Origin: Treponema sp.
Lineage (GTDB): Bacteria > Spirochaetota > Spirochaetia > Treponematales > Treponemataceae
Assembly (NCBI GenBank): GCA_016286535.1
Contig: JAEESZ010000006.1
Span: forward strand, 1 to 64,000
DNA: 64,000 bases
Direction of reading: 5' to 3'
The notes beneath the pieces are model-generated. The model saw only the letters and a program-made list of their open reading frames with translations, did no database searches and had not been told where the DNA came from. The position numbers and the translations under genes were made by a program. Within the stretch, counting starts at the first letter, position 1, and each line of letters starts with the position of its first letter. Below are positions 23,986-31,704 of the stretch, one piece after another.

Positions 23986-24336
23986 ATGGACTTTTTCATA
24001 GCAAAAAATAGTGATAAAATATTGAATGAAGAACAGAAGGCTTTTCTGCAGTTAATCATCAATAATAAGGGAACAGACAGTTTTACAAAACAGATAGAAA
24101 AACTTGCAGAAGACGCAAAACACAATTTGCAGTGGAAGAGGCAGTATATGGAATGGGAAAGACAAAGAGTTTATGATTTTGAAGCAGGCAGGGAAAAAGG
24201 TATTTCTCAACATGCCATAGAAAGTGCTACAAATCTACTGAAAATGAATGTCCTAACTGTTGATCAGATTGCCCAGGCAGAAGGGCTTCCTATAGAAAAA
24301 GTATTAGAATTACAGAAAGAAATTCAAAAAAATTAA
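23986..24336 (+). CDS. short Rpn-like protein (C-terminal part only)
   Basis: A 116-aa protein behind an excellent Shine-Dalgarno (AAGGAGG, 6 nt before ATG). It lacks the PD-(D/E)XK nuclease domain. Residues 70-116 (REKGISQHAIESATNLLK, then VDQIAQAEGLPIEKVLEL) match the C-terminal helix-turn-helix-like end of the full Rpn protein encoded next to it. In known Rpn genes an internally translated C-terminal fragment (RpnS) can block the full-length nuclease. This gene could be a stand-alone equivalent or simply a remnant; the intact ribosome site favours translation. It starts 16 nt after a GC-rich non-coding block. Confidence 0.65.
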   Translation: MDFFIAKNSDKILNEEQKAFLQLIINNKGTDSFTKQIEKLAEDAKHNLQWKRQYMEWERQRVYDFEAGREKGISQHAIESATNLLKMNVLTVDQIAQAEGLPIEKVLELQKEIQKN

Positions 24337-24430
24337 ACTTTTTTTTCAATTTTTTGTCGAAAACGACTTTTTAAAGACAATATTATAGTGGGGATTTATT
24401 TTCCCGGAATATTTTTTTTAAGAGGCGTAT

Positions 24431-25462
24431 ATGGCAAACACCTATTCAGATGAATATAACGGACCTTTATTAAATCCGCTGGCAGATCCAATTTTTAAGA
24501 TTCTTTTTACAGATCCATCAAAAGAAGCAAATATTGCCCTTACATGTTTTTTGAGCTGCATTTTTAATCGTAAGGTAGAAAACGTAGAGATTGTTTCAAA
24601 TGAGCTTTCAAAAGAATCAACGAGTGATCGTGCTGCGGTTTTTGATATAAGCTGTAAATTTGTTGATGACAATGAAGTAATCGAAATTGAAATGCAGGGG
24701 AGAGATGATCACAATGCTTATGATAAAAGAGCTGAATATTATGCAGCACATTTATTAAATCACTACTCAAAGTGCGGAGAAGGCTGGGTAGATGTTCCCC
24801 GTGCCTATCAGATTTCTGTACTCAATTTTATTTATGATAAGAATGATGACAGTGGTTTCAGCCATTATGTTATGAGAAAAGAAAGCGGAGGAACTCTTAG
24901 TAAAAGGCTCAACATCTTCTTCATAGAACTGCCAAAACTGATGTGCGATCCTGATGTAGATATAGAAAAATTGACTTCCATAGAAAAATGGAGTAACTTT
25001 TTATTGTATGCTAATGACAAGGATGAACAGGTGTTTGTGAATAAAATTGCTGAATCGGAAGAAGGTATTATGAACGCACAAAAAATTCTAAACAGAATAA
25101 GTCAGGATGAAATTAACTGGCAGCGGGAACGTGACTTTTTTGATCAGAAAATGACGCTGGAAACTATCAAACGCTATGCAAGAGAAACAGGTTATTCTGA
25201 AGGCCTCAAAATGGGCAAAATTGATGGAATGAAAAAAGGCAAAAAAGAGGGACTTGCAGAGGGCCGCGCAGAAGGAATCGCTGAAGGGCGCGCAGAAGGA
25301 AGAGTAGAGGGAAGAGCAGAAGGCAGAGCAGAGGGAATTGAAGAGAACGCCATTAATACAGCAAGAAATATGCTTAAGGACAATCTCCCTGCAGAAAAAA
25401 TAGCCATGTATACAGGGCTTTCATTAGAAAAGGTTCTGGAATTAAAGGAAAGAAAGGAATAA
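24431..25462 (+). CDS. Rpn family PD-(D/E)XK nuclease (recombination-promoting / transposase-like)
   Basis: A 343-aa protein of the PDDEXK_2 family. The nuclease domain is in residues 1-230: NPLADPIFKILFTD, then VFDISCKF and EVIEIEMQGRDD carrying the acidic active-site residues (with Gln in the usual Lys position, as is normal for this group). Then come seven AEGR-type repeats (residues 276-303) and a C-terminal helical module (ARNMLKDNLPAEKIAMYTGL). The family cuts DNA, promotes recA-independent recombination and has been linked to phage defence. AAGAGG precedes the ATG. The short homologue upstream and the repeat tract make this a fast-evolving locus. Confidence 0.88.
   Translation: MANTYSDEYNGPLLNPLADPIFKILFTDPSKEANIALTCFLSCIFNRKVENVEIVSNELSKESTSDRAAVFDISCKFVDDNEVIEIEMQGRDDHNAYDKRAEYYAAHLLNHYSKCGEGWVDVPRAYQISVLNFIYDKNDDSGFSHYVMRKESGGTLSKRLNIFFIELPKLMCDPDVDIEKLTSIEKWSNFLLYANDKDEQVFVNKIAESEEGIMNAQKILNRISQDEINWQRERDFFDQKMTLETIKRYARETGYSEGLKMGKIDGMKKGKKEGLAEGRAEGIAEGRAEGRVEGRAEGRAEGIEENAINTARNMLKDNLPAEKIAMYTGLSLEKVLELKERKE
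25256..25339 (+). repeat. 12-bp tandem repeat inside the Rpn gene (seven units)
   Basis: Seven consecutive 12-bp units of the form GCAGAAGGAnnn encode (A/V)EGR or AEGI. Length changes by whole units keep the frame, so the linker between nuclease and C-terminal domain can vary freely; such tracts are hypervariable in Rpn genes. Confidence 0.85.
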
Positions 25463-25497
25463 AAAAAAATCCGCCCCCTGTTGAAGAGGACGGATTG
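25461..25497 (-). terminator. terminator of the lipoprotein at 25522
   Basis: On the minus strand AATCCG and CGGATT close an imperfect stem followed by nine U. It lies directly after the stop codons of both convergent genes. Confidence 0.7.
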
Positions 25498-25521
25498 ATG
25501 TAACATAAATTATTGTTCTAA

Positions 25522-26121
25522 TTAATTAGCAGGGTTTAATTCTACAGTCATAGATACATCTGATAAATCAATTGTATCAGGACCGTTAGCATAGCCTGTT
25601 GCTGCATCATCATAACCTGCAGATTCAAGACTTACATAAATTACAATTTTAGCAGCACCTTTTGCAGTTGCAGCTGTTGTAATTGTATATTCAGAAACAG
25701 TTTCTGTTAATTCAGTAACAGCTGTTGCATCGTCTGCTGTTGAACCGGCAAAAACTCTATCCTTAGGCTTATTAAGTTCTGTCCACCAACCTGCAGCCTG
25801 TGTATTATCAACAATATTAGCCTGAATACATTTAATTGCAGAACTTGCTGTACCACTAAATGTAATGCGGATAACATCACCAACAGCTGGTGTCCAGTCT
25901 GAAATTGCATCAATTGCAGTCTGCCAATTTGAAAATGTTGTAGCATCCTGAGTTCCTTCTGCTGTCCAAGTATAGTTTTTTGCAATTGAGATGTCAGCAG
26001 TTGAAGTAACTGTTGCTGTTGTTTTAGCTTCAGTTGGATCAGATGTTGAACTGTTTGGACATCCCATGAATACCATTGACATTGCAGCGAGTGCACCTAA
26101 AATTAATAAAGATTTTTTCAT
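25522..26121 (-). CDS. lipoprotein, unknown beta-rich domain
   Basis: The ATG at 26119-26121 follows GGAGG by 10 nt and gives a 199-aa product: signal peptide MKKSLLILGALAAMSMVFMGC with the lipobox cysteine at residue 21, a threonine-rich linker (residues 25-50), then about 150 residues. The domain has WTPAVGDVIRITFSG, a WWTELN segment and a closing DLSDVSMTVEL. The pattern of aromatic and beta-strand residues resembles a carbohydrate-binding jelly roll, but I cannot assign a family. A longer frame upstream is out of keeping with the signal peptide. Its leader contains an inverted repeat (26161-26179). Surface or periplasmic location expected. Confidence 0.72.
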   Translation of the reverse strand: MKKSLLILGALAAMSMVFMGCPNSSTSDPTEAKTTATVTSTADISIAKNYTWTAEGTQDATTFSNWQTAIDAISDWTPAVGDVIRITFSGTASSAIKCIQANIVDNTQAAGWWTELNKPKDRVFAGSTADDATAVTELTETVSEYTITTAATAKGAAKIVIYVSLESAGYDDAATGYANGPDTIDLSDVSMTVELNPAN

Positions 26122-26160
26122 TTTTTTTGTTCCTCCACTTTGAACATATTTTTTTAAATC

Positions 26161-26179
26161 CACCATAAAAAACGGTGGT
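26161..26179. repeat. inverted repeat in the lipoprotein leader
   Basis: CCACC and GGTGG (extended to CCACCAT/ACGGTGG) around an A-rich loop, followed by five T on the plus strand. From here to 26340 only AT-rich sequence is seen. Confidence 0.45.
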
Positions 26180-26340
26180 TTTTATTAATATAATTCTAAC
26201 ACGGCTTTTTAAAATCTTGCAAACAAAATTTAATCATTTTTTACTTATTTTTCATTATTTTTTTAGTTAATTGTTTAACATAATATAAACTAATTAGTAA
26301 AACTTCTATTTTTCAGATTTCACAAATCTTTTCATATCTA

Positions 26341-26369
26341 TTGAATAAGATTCTATTTTTTGTTACTAT
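26341..26369 (+). promoter_or_regulatory. promoter of rplU-rpmA
   Basis: TTGAAT (26341-26346), 17-bp spacer, TACTAT (26364-26369). It implies a leader of about 150 nt before rplU; I see no strong conserved fold in it. Confidence 0.55.
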
Positions 26370-26523
26370 ATTGCTTACGTATTTAGATTGGTACTAATAG
26401 TATTTAATCCCCGTTTTATACTTTTAGCCGTCTAATTTACCAGTCTTTTGCAGATTGGATTATGTTTCCTTTTTCCACTGCATCTGGCGCTCAAAAACGA
26501 ATCATTTTAATACGAGGTATTAT

Positions 26524-26835
26524 ATGTACGCAACTATTGAATTTAAGGGCAAACAGTACAAAGCAGAAAAAGACCTTGTCCTTACAGTAGATAAGCTTGA
26601 TGCTGAAAAAGGTACAAAAATTGACATCGATACAGTTCTTTTGGTAAGCGATGGAGACAAAATCACAGTTGGAACACCATATGTATCTGGTGCAAAGGTT
26701 ACTGTAGTAGTAGAAGAATCTTTCCGCGATAAAAAAGTTTTAGTATTTAAATATAAATCAAAGAAAGACTATCACCGTGTTATTGGTCACAGACAGCAGT
26801 ACACAAAAGTACGTGTTGAATCAATTTCACTTTAA
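26524..26835 (+). CDS. rplU: 50S ribosomal protein L21
   Basis: A 103-aa protein matching L21 throughout: MYATIEFKGKQYKAEKDLVL at the N-terminus and KSKKDYHRVIGHRQQYTKVR at the C-terminus, the conserved rRNA-binding end. It binds 23S rRNA in the large subunit. The ATG at 26524 is preceded by GAGG; an in-frame extension upstream lies in the leader and is not plausible. It is followed 22 bp later by rpmA, the usual partner, with the same strand and no terminator between. Confidence 0.97.
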   Translation: MYATIEFKGKQYKAEKDLVLTVDKLDAEKGTKIDIDTVLLVSDGDKITVGTPYVSGAKVTVVVEESFRDKKVLVFKYKSKKDYHRVIGHRQQYTKVRVESISL

Positions 26836-26857
26836 TTAGATTTATAAGGAGATTACT

Positions 26858-27112
26858 ATGGGAAGAACACGTGGTGGATCTGGTGCAAAAAACGGACGCG
26901 ATTCAAATCCAAAAAATTTGGGTATTAAGAAATATGCTGGAGAAGTTGTAACTGCTGGTTCAATTATTCTTAAACAGCGCGGAACAAAATTCTATCCTGG
27001 TGATAATGTTATGAAAGCCGGAGACGATTCTTTGTTCGCTACAGCAGACGGAAAAGTTGTTTACGGTGAACGTAACAATCACAAAGTTGTTTCTGTTGAA
27101 GCTGCTAACTAA
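26858..27112 (+). CDS. rpmA: 50S ribosomal protein L27
   Basis: An 84-aa L27. The N-terminal GRTRGGSGAKNGRDS stretch is the flexible tail reaching the peptidyl-transferase centre; no Staphylococcus-type cleavable extension is present. KRGTKFYPGDNV-like core and the final HKVVSVEAAN are typical. AAGGAG lies 6 nt before the ATG. Co-transcribed with rplU and closed by a strong terminator at 27150-27186. The order L21-L27-ObgE is widely conserved. Confidence 0.97.
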   Translation: MGRTRGGSGAKNGRDSNPKNLGIKKYAGEVVTAGSIILKQRGTKFYPGDNVMKAGDDSLFATADGKVVYGERNNHKVVSVEAAN

Positions 27113-27149
27113 GTTTTGTTTAATAAACAAAATTAAATATTTCTAGAAA

Positions 27150-27186
27150 GTGCCCGGTGTGAGCTTAATCTACCGGGCATTTTTTA
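27150..27186 (+). terminator. terminator of rplU-rpmA
   Basis: GTGCCCGGT and ACCGGGCAT form the stem, followed by six U. Confidence 0.9.
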
Positions 27187-27188
27187 TT

Positions 27189-27256
27189 GAGGGTTTATTA
27201 CAAAACCCTCAAAACATCGAGGCAAGGCTTTAAGCGTAAGCGTACCTTGACTCGAC
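27189..27256. repeat. two inverted repeats upstream of obgE
   Basis: GAGGGTTT/AAACCCTC (27189-27210) and an imperfect CGAGGCAAGG...CCTTGACTCG (about 27219-27256) lie between the rpmA terminator and obgE. The second ends 25 bp before the start codon and could form in the obgE leader. Confidence 0.55.
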
Positions 27257-27280
27257 GTATTATAAGGGTTGAGGTATAAA

Positions 27281-28405
27281 ATGATTGGTTTTGCTGATGA
27301 AGCTGTAATAGAAGTTCGCTCAGGAAACGGAGGTAACGGTTGTGTTGCCTTCCGCCGCGAAAAATACATTCCTTTAGGAGGACCTAATGGAGGTGACGGC
27401 GGTAAAGGTGGCGACGTAATTTTTGTCGTAAAAAGAAACCTCAGGACACTGGCAAAGCTTCGTCACAAGCACTGCTTTAAAGCCAGAAACGGAGGCGACG
27501 GACAAGGCTGGAACCGCTACGGAGCAGATGGAGAAGACTGCGTAATTCCAGTTCCACCGGGAACAACCATCCGCGATATGGAAACAGAAGAAATCATTTA
27601 TGATTTTTCTACAGCAAAAGGAGAAGAATCATTTACCTTCCTTAAAGGCGGAAACGGCGGCTGGGGAAACGTACATTTTAAATCATCAACAAACCAGGCA
27701 CCACGCCATGCAAATCCGGGACAAAAGGGAGAAACCCGTCTTTTAAAACTTGAACTTTCAATTATGGCAGACGTTGGACTTGTAGGTTTTCCTAACGCCG
27801 GAAAATCATCACTCCTTACATATTTTACAAACGCAAGACCAAAAATTGCTCCCTACCCTTTTACAACCATCATTCCAAACCTTGGAGTTTTACGTGTAGA
27901 CGATGAAAGCGACATCATCATTGCAGATATTCCGGGAATTATCGAAGGTGCCTCTGAAGGCTTAGGTTTAGGCGACACCTTCTTAAAACACATCACAAGA
28001 ACCTCCTGCCTTATTTTTATGATTGACTGTTCAGATGAAAACGCCCTTTCTGCCTACAGCACCCTTAAAAACGAGTTGGAAAACTATTCAGACGAACTTC
28101 TTGAAAAACCAAGAATTGTACTCTGTAATAAAATAGATATGGAAGGAGCTTTTGACAAAGCCCTGGAAATTCAAGATCAGATTAATAAAGAAGAAAAAGA
28201 AACAATAGTAATTCCTGTATCAGTTCTAACAGGAAGAGGAATGAAGGATGCTCAAAAAAGCATTCTGACTCTTGTAAACAAACTTGAAGGCAGAAACGAA
28301 AAAACAGAATCTGCAGAAGAATCCTTTGGTTCTTCCTTCTTTAAATCTATGGCTGCAAGCGAAGATTTTGAAGAAGACGAAGGTCAGTATCCGGGAAGCG
28401 AATAA
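27281..28405 (+). CDS. obgE: Obg-family GTPase
   Basis: A 374-aa protein: glycine-rich Obg fold (residues 1-158, GNGGNGCVAFRREKYIPLGG), then a GTPase domain with P-loop GFPNAGKSSLL, switch II DIPGIIEGAS, NKID and SVLTG motifs. It binds the 50S subunit and acts in ribosome maturation, stress response and cell-cycle control. I chose the ATG at 27281, preceded by GAGG 6 nt upstream, which gives the family's usual start (FADEAVIEVRSG). Short acidic C-terminus, no OCT domain. The stop codon overlaps the nadD start (TAATG). Confidence 0.96.
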   Translation: MIGFADEAVIEVRSGNGGNGCVAFRREKYIPLGGPNGGDGGKGGDVIFVVKRNLRTLAKLRHKHCFKARNGGDGQGWNRYGADGEDCVIPVPPGTTIRDMETEEIIYDFSTAKGEESFTFLKGGNGGWGNVHFKSSTNQAPRHANPGQKGETRLLKLELSIMADVGLVGFPNAGKSSLLTYFTNARPKIAPYPFTTIIPNLGVLRVDDESDIIIADIPGIIEGASEGLGLGDTFLKHITRTSCLIFMIDCSDENALSAYSTLKNELENYSDELLEKPRIVLCNKIDMEGAFDKALEIQDQINKEEKETIVIPVSVLTGRGMKDAQKSILTLVNKLEGRNEKTESAEESFGSSFFKSMAASEDFEEDEGQYPGSE

Positions 28406-29061
28406 TGAAGATTGCAATTTATGGCGGAAGCTTTAATCCCTTCCACATTGCACATGCTACAGTTGCACAGACAATGGTTCTGGAATACGGCTACGACAGA
28501 GTTATTTTTGTTCCAAGCTCTACTCCGCCACATAAAGAGATTACAGAAGGAGCACCTGCCTGGGAAAGATATAAAATGTTAAAGGCTTTTTGTAAAGCGT
28601 CAAATACAAAAGCCTTTGTAGTAGAAGACTGCGAAATAAAACGGGGCGGCATTTCCTACACCATAGATACAGTAAAATATTTACTTGAAAAATATAAAAG
28701 TGTAATTGAAGGAAAGCCTGCCTTAATTATGGGAAGCGAAATGGCTACAGAATTTCATAAATGGAAAAATGCAGACGAAATTGCTTCCCTTACAGACCTT
28801 TTTATTGTTCCACGTTTTCCTGATTATGACAAAAGTGATATTAATCACAAGAACAGGCCCAGCGGACAATATAAGGGAGATTTTAATTCGGATTTTAATG
28901 AGGAAGATTTTAAATATAACTACACTTTATTCAAGGAAGCCGTCCTGCCCCTTTCTTCAACCAAAATAAGGAAAAGGATAGCAGATCACAAAAGTTATGA
29001 ATATCTTCTTCCTACTTCAATATATAATTACATAAGGAAACACAAACTTTATGAAGACTGA
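28405..29061 (+). CDS. nadD: nicotinate-nucleotide adenylyltransferase
   Basis: A 218-aa nucleotidyltransferase. MKIAIYGGSFNPFHIAHATVAQ carries the (H/T)xGH-like ATP site (here FHIAH), and LSSTKIRKRI near the C-terminus is the ISSTxIR motif. It makes NaAD from nicotinate mononucleotide and ATP in NAD synthesis. It is translationally coupled on both sides: one-base overlap with obgE and 11-base overlap with the HD-domain gene. The obgE-nadD-yqeK-LCP-rsfS order is a well-conserved bacterial cluster. Confidence 0.94.
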   Translation: MKIAIYGGSFNPFHIAHATVAQTMVLEYGYDRVIFVPSSTPPHKEITEGAPAWERYKMLKAFCKASNTKAFVVEDCEIKRGGISYTIDTVKYLLEKYKSVIEGKPALIMGSEMATEFHKWKNADEIASLTDLFIVPRFPDYDKSDINHKNRPSGQYKGDFNSDFNEEDFKYNYTLFKEAVLPLSSTKIRKRIADHKSYEYLLPTSIYNYIRKHKLYED

Positions 29062-29635
29062 TATGTTAAAACTTATAGAAGAAATAGAAGCATATACAAA
29101 GGCAAACGTAAAAGCAAAACGCTTTGATCACTCTGTAAGAGTTGCCCAGATGTGCACCAGAATCTGCAGACAAAACAGAATAGATGAAAATCTTGGTTAC
29201 CTTGCAGGAATTGGTCATGATATGTGCAAAGATATGAAGGACCAGGATTTAATAAAGACAGCCTTAAAAGACGGAAATCCGGTAATCCCTTTTGAACTGA
29301 AAAACACCGGAATTCTTCATGGCAGAGCGGCCTCTGTTCTTATGAAAGAAAAGTTCGGCATAAATGACGAGGATATTCTTCAGGCCGTTGCAGTTCATAC
29401 TTCAGGTTCTTTTAATATGTGCGACCTTGCAAAAATCCTTTTTATTGCAGATAAAATTGAACCTGGCCGCCCTCAGTCAACAGACCAGTACAGGGCAAAC
29501 CTTCTGGCCATGCCTTTAGACCAGATGTTTGTTTCTGTTTTTGAAGAAAATTATGAATTCATAAAAAAAGGCGGATATGAAATTTACCCGGATACAGAAA
29601 AAATGCTAGAATATTATAAGGAAAAGCTTAATTAA
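29051..29635 (+). CDS. yqeK: YqeK-type HD-domain Ap4A hydrolase
   Basis: A 194-aa HD-superfamily phosphohydrolase: KRFDHSVRVAQMC, GIGHDMCKDM (the HD pair), ILHGRAASVL and AVHTSGS supply the metal ligands in the expected order. YqeK proteins cut diadenosine tetraphosphate symmetrically to two ADP and usually sit right after nadD, as here. Cytoplasmic. It starts within the end of nadD and its stop directly abuts the next ATG, so the operon is tightly packed. Confidence 0.9.
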   Translation: MKTDMLKLIEEIEAYTKANVKAKRFDHSVRVAQMCTRICRQNRIDENLGYLAGIGHDMCKDMKDQDLIKTALKDGNPVIPFELKNTGILHGRAASVLMKEKFGINDEDILQAVAVHTSGSFNMCDLAKILFIADKIEPGRPQSTDQYRANLLAMPLDQMFVSVFEENYEFIKKGGYEIYPDTEKMLEYYKEKLN

Positions 29636-30853
29636 ATGAAAAAAAAGATTAGAGATGAACAAAAAGGTATTATTTTTATAGCACTCATTTTTGCAATTAT
29701 TGCTGCGGTTTCCATTATATTTTCTCTTTCGCTAAAGACAAATGTAGTAGACGACCAGCTTAAAGAAAAACAGCTGGCAAAGGTTCTTTTCGTTATTCAG
29801 GATGATGATTCGACAGCTCTTTTTTCAAGCGTGATGATTTATAATCCGGAATCGCATAAAACCGCCCTTATTAATATTCCGGGCTACACCGGAGCCATCT
29901 ATCAGTCACTGGGAAGAACAGACCGAATAGATATGGTTTACAATGAAAAAGGAATTTCTTCCTACAAATACGAAATTGAAAACCTTCTGGGATTAAAAAT
30001 TTCTTACACAATAGAAATTACCCTGGATAACTTTATTAAGATTTGTGATTATCTTGGCGGCATGAGAGTATTTATCTCTGAACCAATTGACGTAACAGAT
30101 GATGAAGGAGAACGCTGGCTTTTGCCTTCCGGAGCCGTAAACCTGGACGGAGACAAAATCAATACCTACCTGCACTACCGCCTGGAAGAAGATGCAGAAG
30201 CTACAGTTCAGGAAAGATACCAGAATGTAATGCTTGCATTTATTACCGGTATTCACGATAAAAAATTTAATATGTTTGACGAGAAAAACTTCTGGCGTTA
30301 CGAAAACTGCTTTATTACAAACCTTAATAAGGAAGAAGAAAAGTCACTTTTTATGGAACTTGCAGAAGCAGATACAGAAGCAATTTTTAAGCAGACAATC
30401 ACAGGCTCTTTACGAAACGTTGATGGAAAAATCTTATTAACTCCTTTAAATAATGGAGAAAATGTCCGCAACAACGTAAGACAGGTTACAAATATGCTTA
30501 CCCCTTCCGGCGGTGCCCTTAACAGCCGTGTTTATGTCCTTGAGATTCAGAACGGAACAACGGTTCAGGGACTTGCCCGCAATACTTCAATCCTCTTTCA
30601 GAATGCAAGTTATGATGTTTTAAGTGCAATCAATGCAGACAGAAATGATTATGAAGAAACTGTAATTATTGACCACATTGGCAATGCAGAAGCAGCAAAA
30701 ATGATTGGTGATTTTATTCACTGTACAAATATTATTCAAGCAGAAACTAGTATGGAGGAAGAAGACGATTCTCGCGCAAACGTTGACTTTACAATCATCC
30801 TTGGCACAGATTTTAATGGTCAGTACGTCGTAAAATCAAGGTCTTCAAAATAG
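29636..30853 (+). CDS. LytR-CpsA-Psr (LCP) family protein with LytR C-terminal domain
   Basis: A 405-aa protein: short basic N-terminus, one membrane helix (residues 12-34), an extracytoplasmic LCP domain (SSVMIYNPESHKTALINIPG, then LGRTDRIDMVYNEKG and the DYLGGMRVFISEP segment), and a LytR_C domain (RVYVLEIQNGTTVQGLARNT, about 297-395). LCP enzymes transfer glycopolymers from lipid carriers to the cell wall or surface. The LCP arginines that bind the pyrophosphate are partly replaced, so activity is uncertain. It lies between yqeK and rsfS, a typical location in several phyla. Confidence 0.85.
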   Translation: MKKKIRDEQKGIIFIALIFAIIAAVSIIFSLSLKTNVVDDQLKEKQLAKVLFVIQDDDSTALFSSVMIYNPESHKTALINIPGYTGAIYQSLGRTDRIDMVYNEKGISSYKYEIENLLGLKISYTIEITLDNFIKICDYLGGMRVFISEPIDVTDDEGERWLLPSGAVNLDGDKINTYLHYRLEEDAEATVQERYQNVMLAFITGIHDKKFNMFDEKNFWRYENCFITNLNKEEEKSLFMELAEADTEAIFKQTITGSLRNVDGKILLTPLNNGENVRNNVRQVTNMLTPSGGALNSRVYVLEIQNGTTVQGLARNTSILFQNASYDVLSAINADRNDYEETVIIDHIGNAEAAKMIGDFIHCTNIIQAETSMEEEDDSRANVDFTIILGTDFNGQYVVKSRSSK

Positions 30854-30856
30854 CAG

Positions 30857-31204
30857 ATGAAAACAACAGAAGAAAAAGCAAAAGAAATTGCAAAATTAAT
30901 GGAAGATGGTAAAGGTAATGATGTTACTCTCTTAGATATAAGCGGCTTAAACAGCTGGACAGATTATTTTGTAATTGCAAGTGTAAACTCTTCTACACAC
31001 TGGCAGGGCTTATACAAAGATGTAAAAAATTACATTAAAGATAATGACCTTGAAATACACGTTACAAACCGCAAAAGTCCGGATGGTGATGACTGGAACC
31101 TTATAGACTTAGGTCCAATTGTAATTCATTTAATGTCACCTGCAGCAAGAGAATTCTATGATCTGGAAAAACTCTGGTTCAAAGGAAAGAAACTGGACTT
31201 CTAA
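30857..31204 (+). CDS. rsfS: ribosomal silencing factor RsfS
   Basis: A 115-aa protein of the RsfS/Iojap family: DVTLLDISGLNSWTDYFVIA, then ASVNSSTHWQGL, DGDDWNLIDLGPIVIHLM and EFYDLEKLW, all diagnostic. It binds L14 and blocks subunit joining when nutrients are short. It starts 3 nt after the LCP gene and ends the obgE operon, closed by the terminator at 31218. Confidence 0.95.
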   Translation: MKTTEEKAKEIAKLMEDGKGNDVTLLDISGLNSWTDYFVIASVNSSTHWQGLYKDVKNYIKDNDLEIHVTNRKSPDGDDWNLIDLGPIVIHLMSPAAREFYDLEKLWFKGKKLDF

Positions 31205-31217
31205 AGACAAAAAAAAA

Positions 31218-31252
31218 GGGGCTGTTCACTTTATGGACAACCCCTTTTTTTT
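31218..31252 (+). terminator. bidirectional terminator
   Basis: GGGGCTGTTC pairs with GGACAACCCC (one mismatch), flanked by nine A on the left and eight T on the right, so it can end transcripts from rsfS and from the convergent acidic-protein gene. Confidence 0.88.
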
Positions 31253-31264
31253 CAGGCAAAAACC

Positions 31265-31573
31265 TTATTCATCATCATCAAAATTAAGTTCATCATCTTC
31301 CATTAGTTCTTCAGAAGCATCATGAACATAACGACTGTAACCGTCTTCTTCTTCTACATCATCATAAGGTTCATCAATATCTTCTTCTTCCTTGAAAACG
31401 TCATCATAATAAAGATCGTCTTCATCATCAAATTCATCCAGACTTTCGTCTTCTTCGTCGTATCCGTCAAAATCGTCATCAAAATCATCATCGGAAAAAT
31501 CATCAAAATCATCATCATAAGAAAATGACATTTCCATTGTTGAATTCTCTAAATCAGGATTACTAAAAGACAT
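31265..31573 (-). CDS. extremely acidic low-complexity protein
   Basis: About 102 aa, of which roughly half are Asp or Glu (YDDDFDDFSDDDFDDDFDGY and similar runs), with regularly placed Phe and Tyr and no Cys. I chose the ATG at 31571-31573, with GAGG 9 nt upstream; a longer frame adds MAIKSQNEVFY. No domain recognised. Comparable proteins bind cations, basic proteins or RNA polymerase (delta-like tails), but none of that can be shown here. Predicted to be disordered. It is a lone gene, convergent with rsfS and divergent from ispE. Confidence 0.6.
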   Translation of the reverse strand: MSFSNPDLENSTMEMSFSYDDDFDDFSDDDFDDDFDGYDEEDESLDEFDDEDDLYYDDVFKEEEDIDEPYDDVEEEDGYSRYVHDASEELMEDDELNFDDDE

Positions 31574-31670
31574 ATAAAAAACCTCGTTTTGTGACTTTAT
31601 TGCCAATAAACTGTCCTCATAAAATATAATTTATTGCCCGATTTTAGTCTACTAGTTTAAATAATTTTTC

Positions 31671-31699
31671 TTTACGAATTAAATTCTCTAAGTTATAAT
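31671..31699 (+). promoter_or_regulatory. promoter of ispE
   Basis: TTTACG (31671-31676), 17-bp spacer, TATAAT (31694-31699). The -10 ends 5 nt before the first and 8 nt before the second of two adjacent ATG codons; no Shine-Dalgarno fits between. Confidence 0.7.
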
Positions 31700-31704
31700 A
31701 AAAT

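Noticed and set aside
26370..26523. Riboswitch or L21-type autoregulatory leader upstream of rplU
   Set aside because: I could not find a convincing stem set or a match to a known leader; only the promoter is reported.
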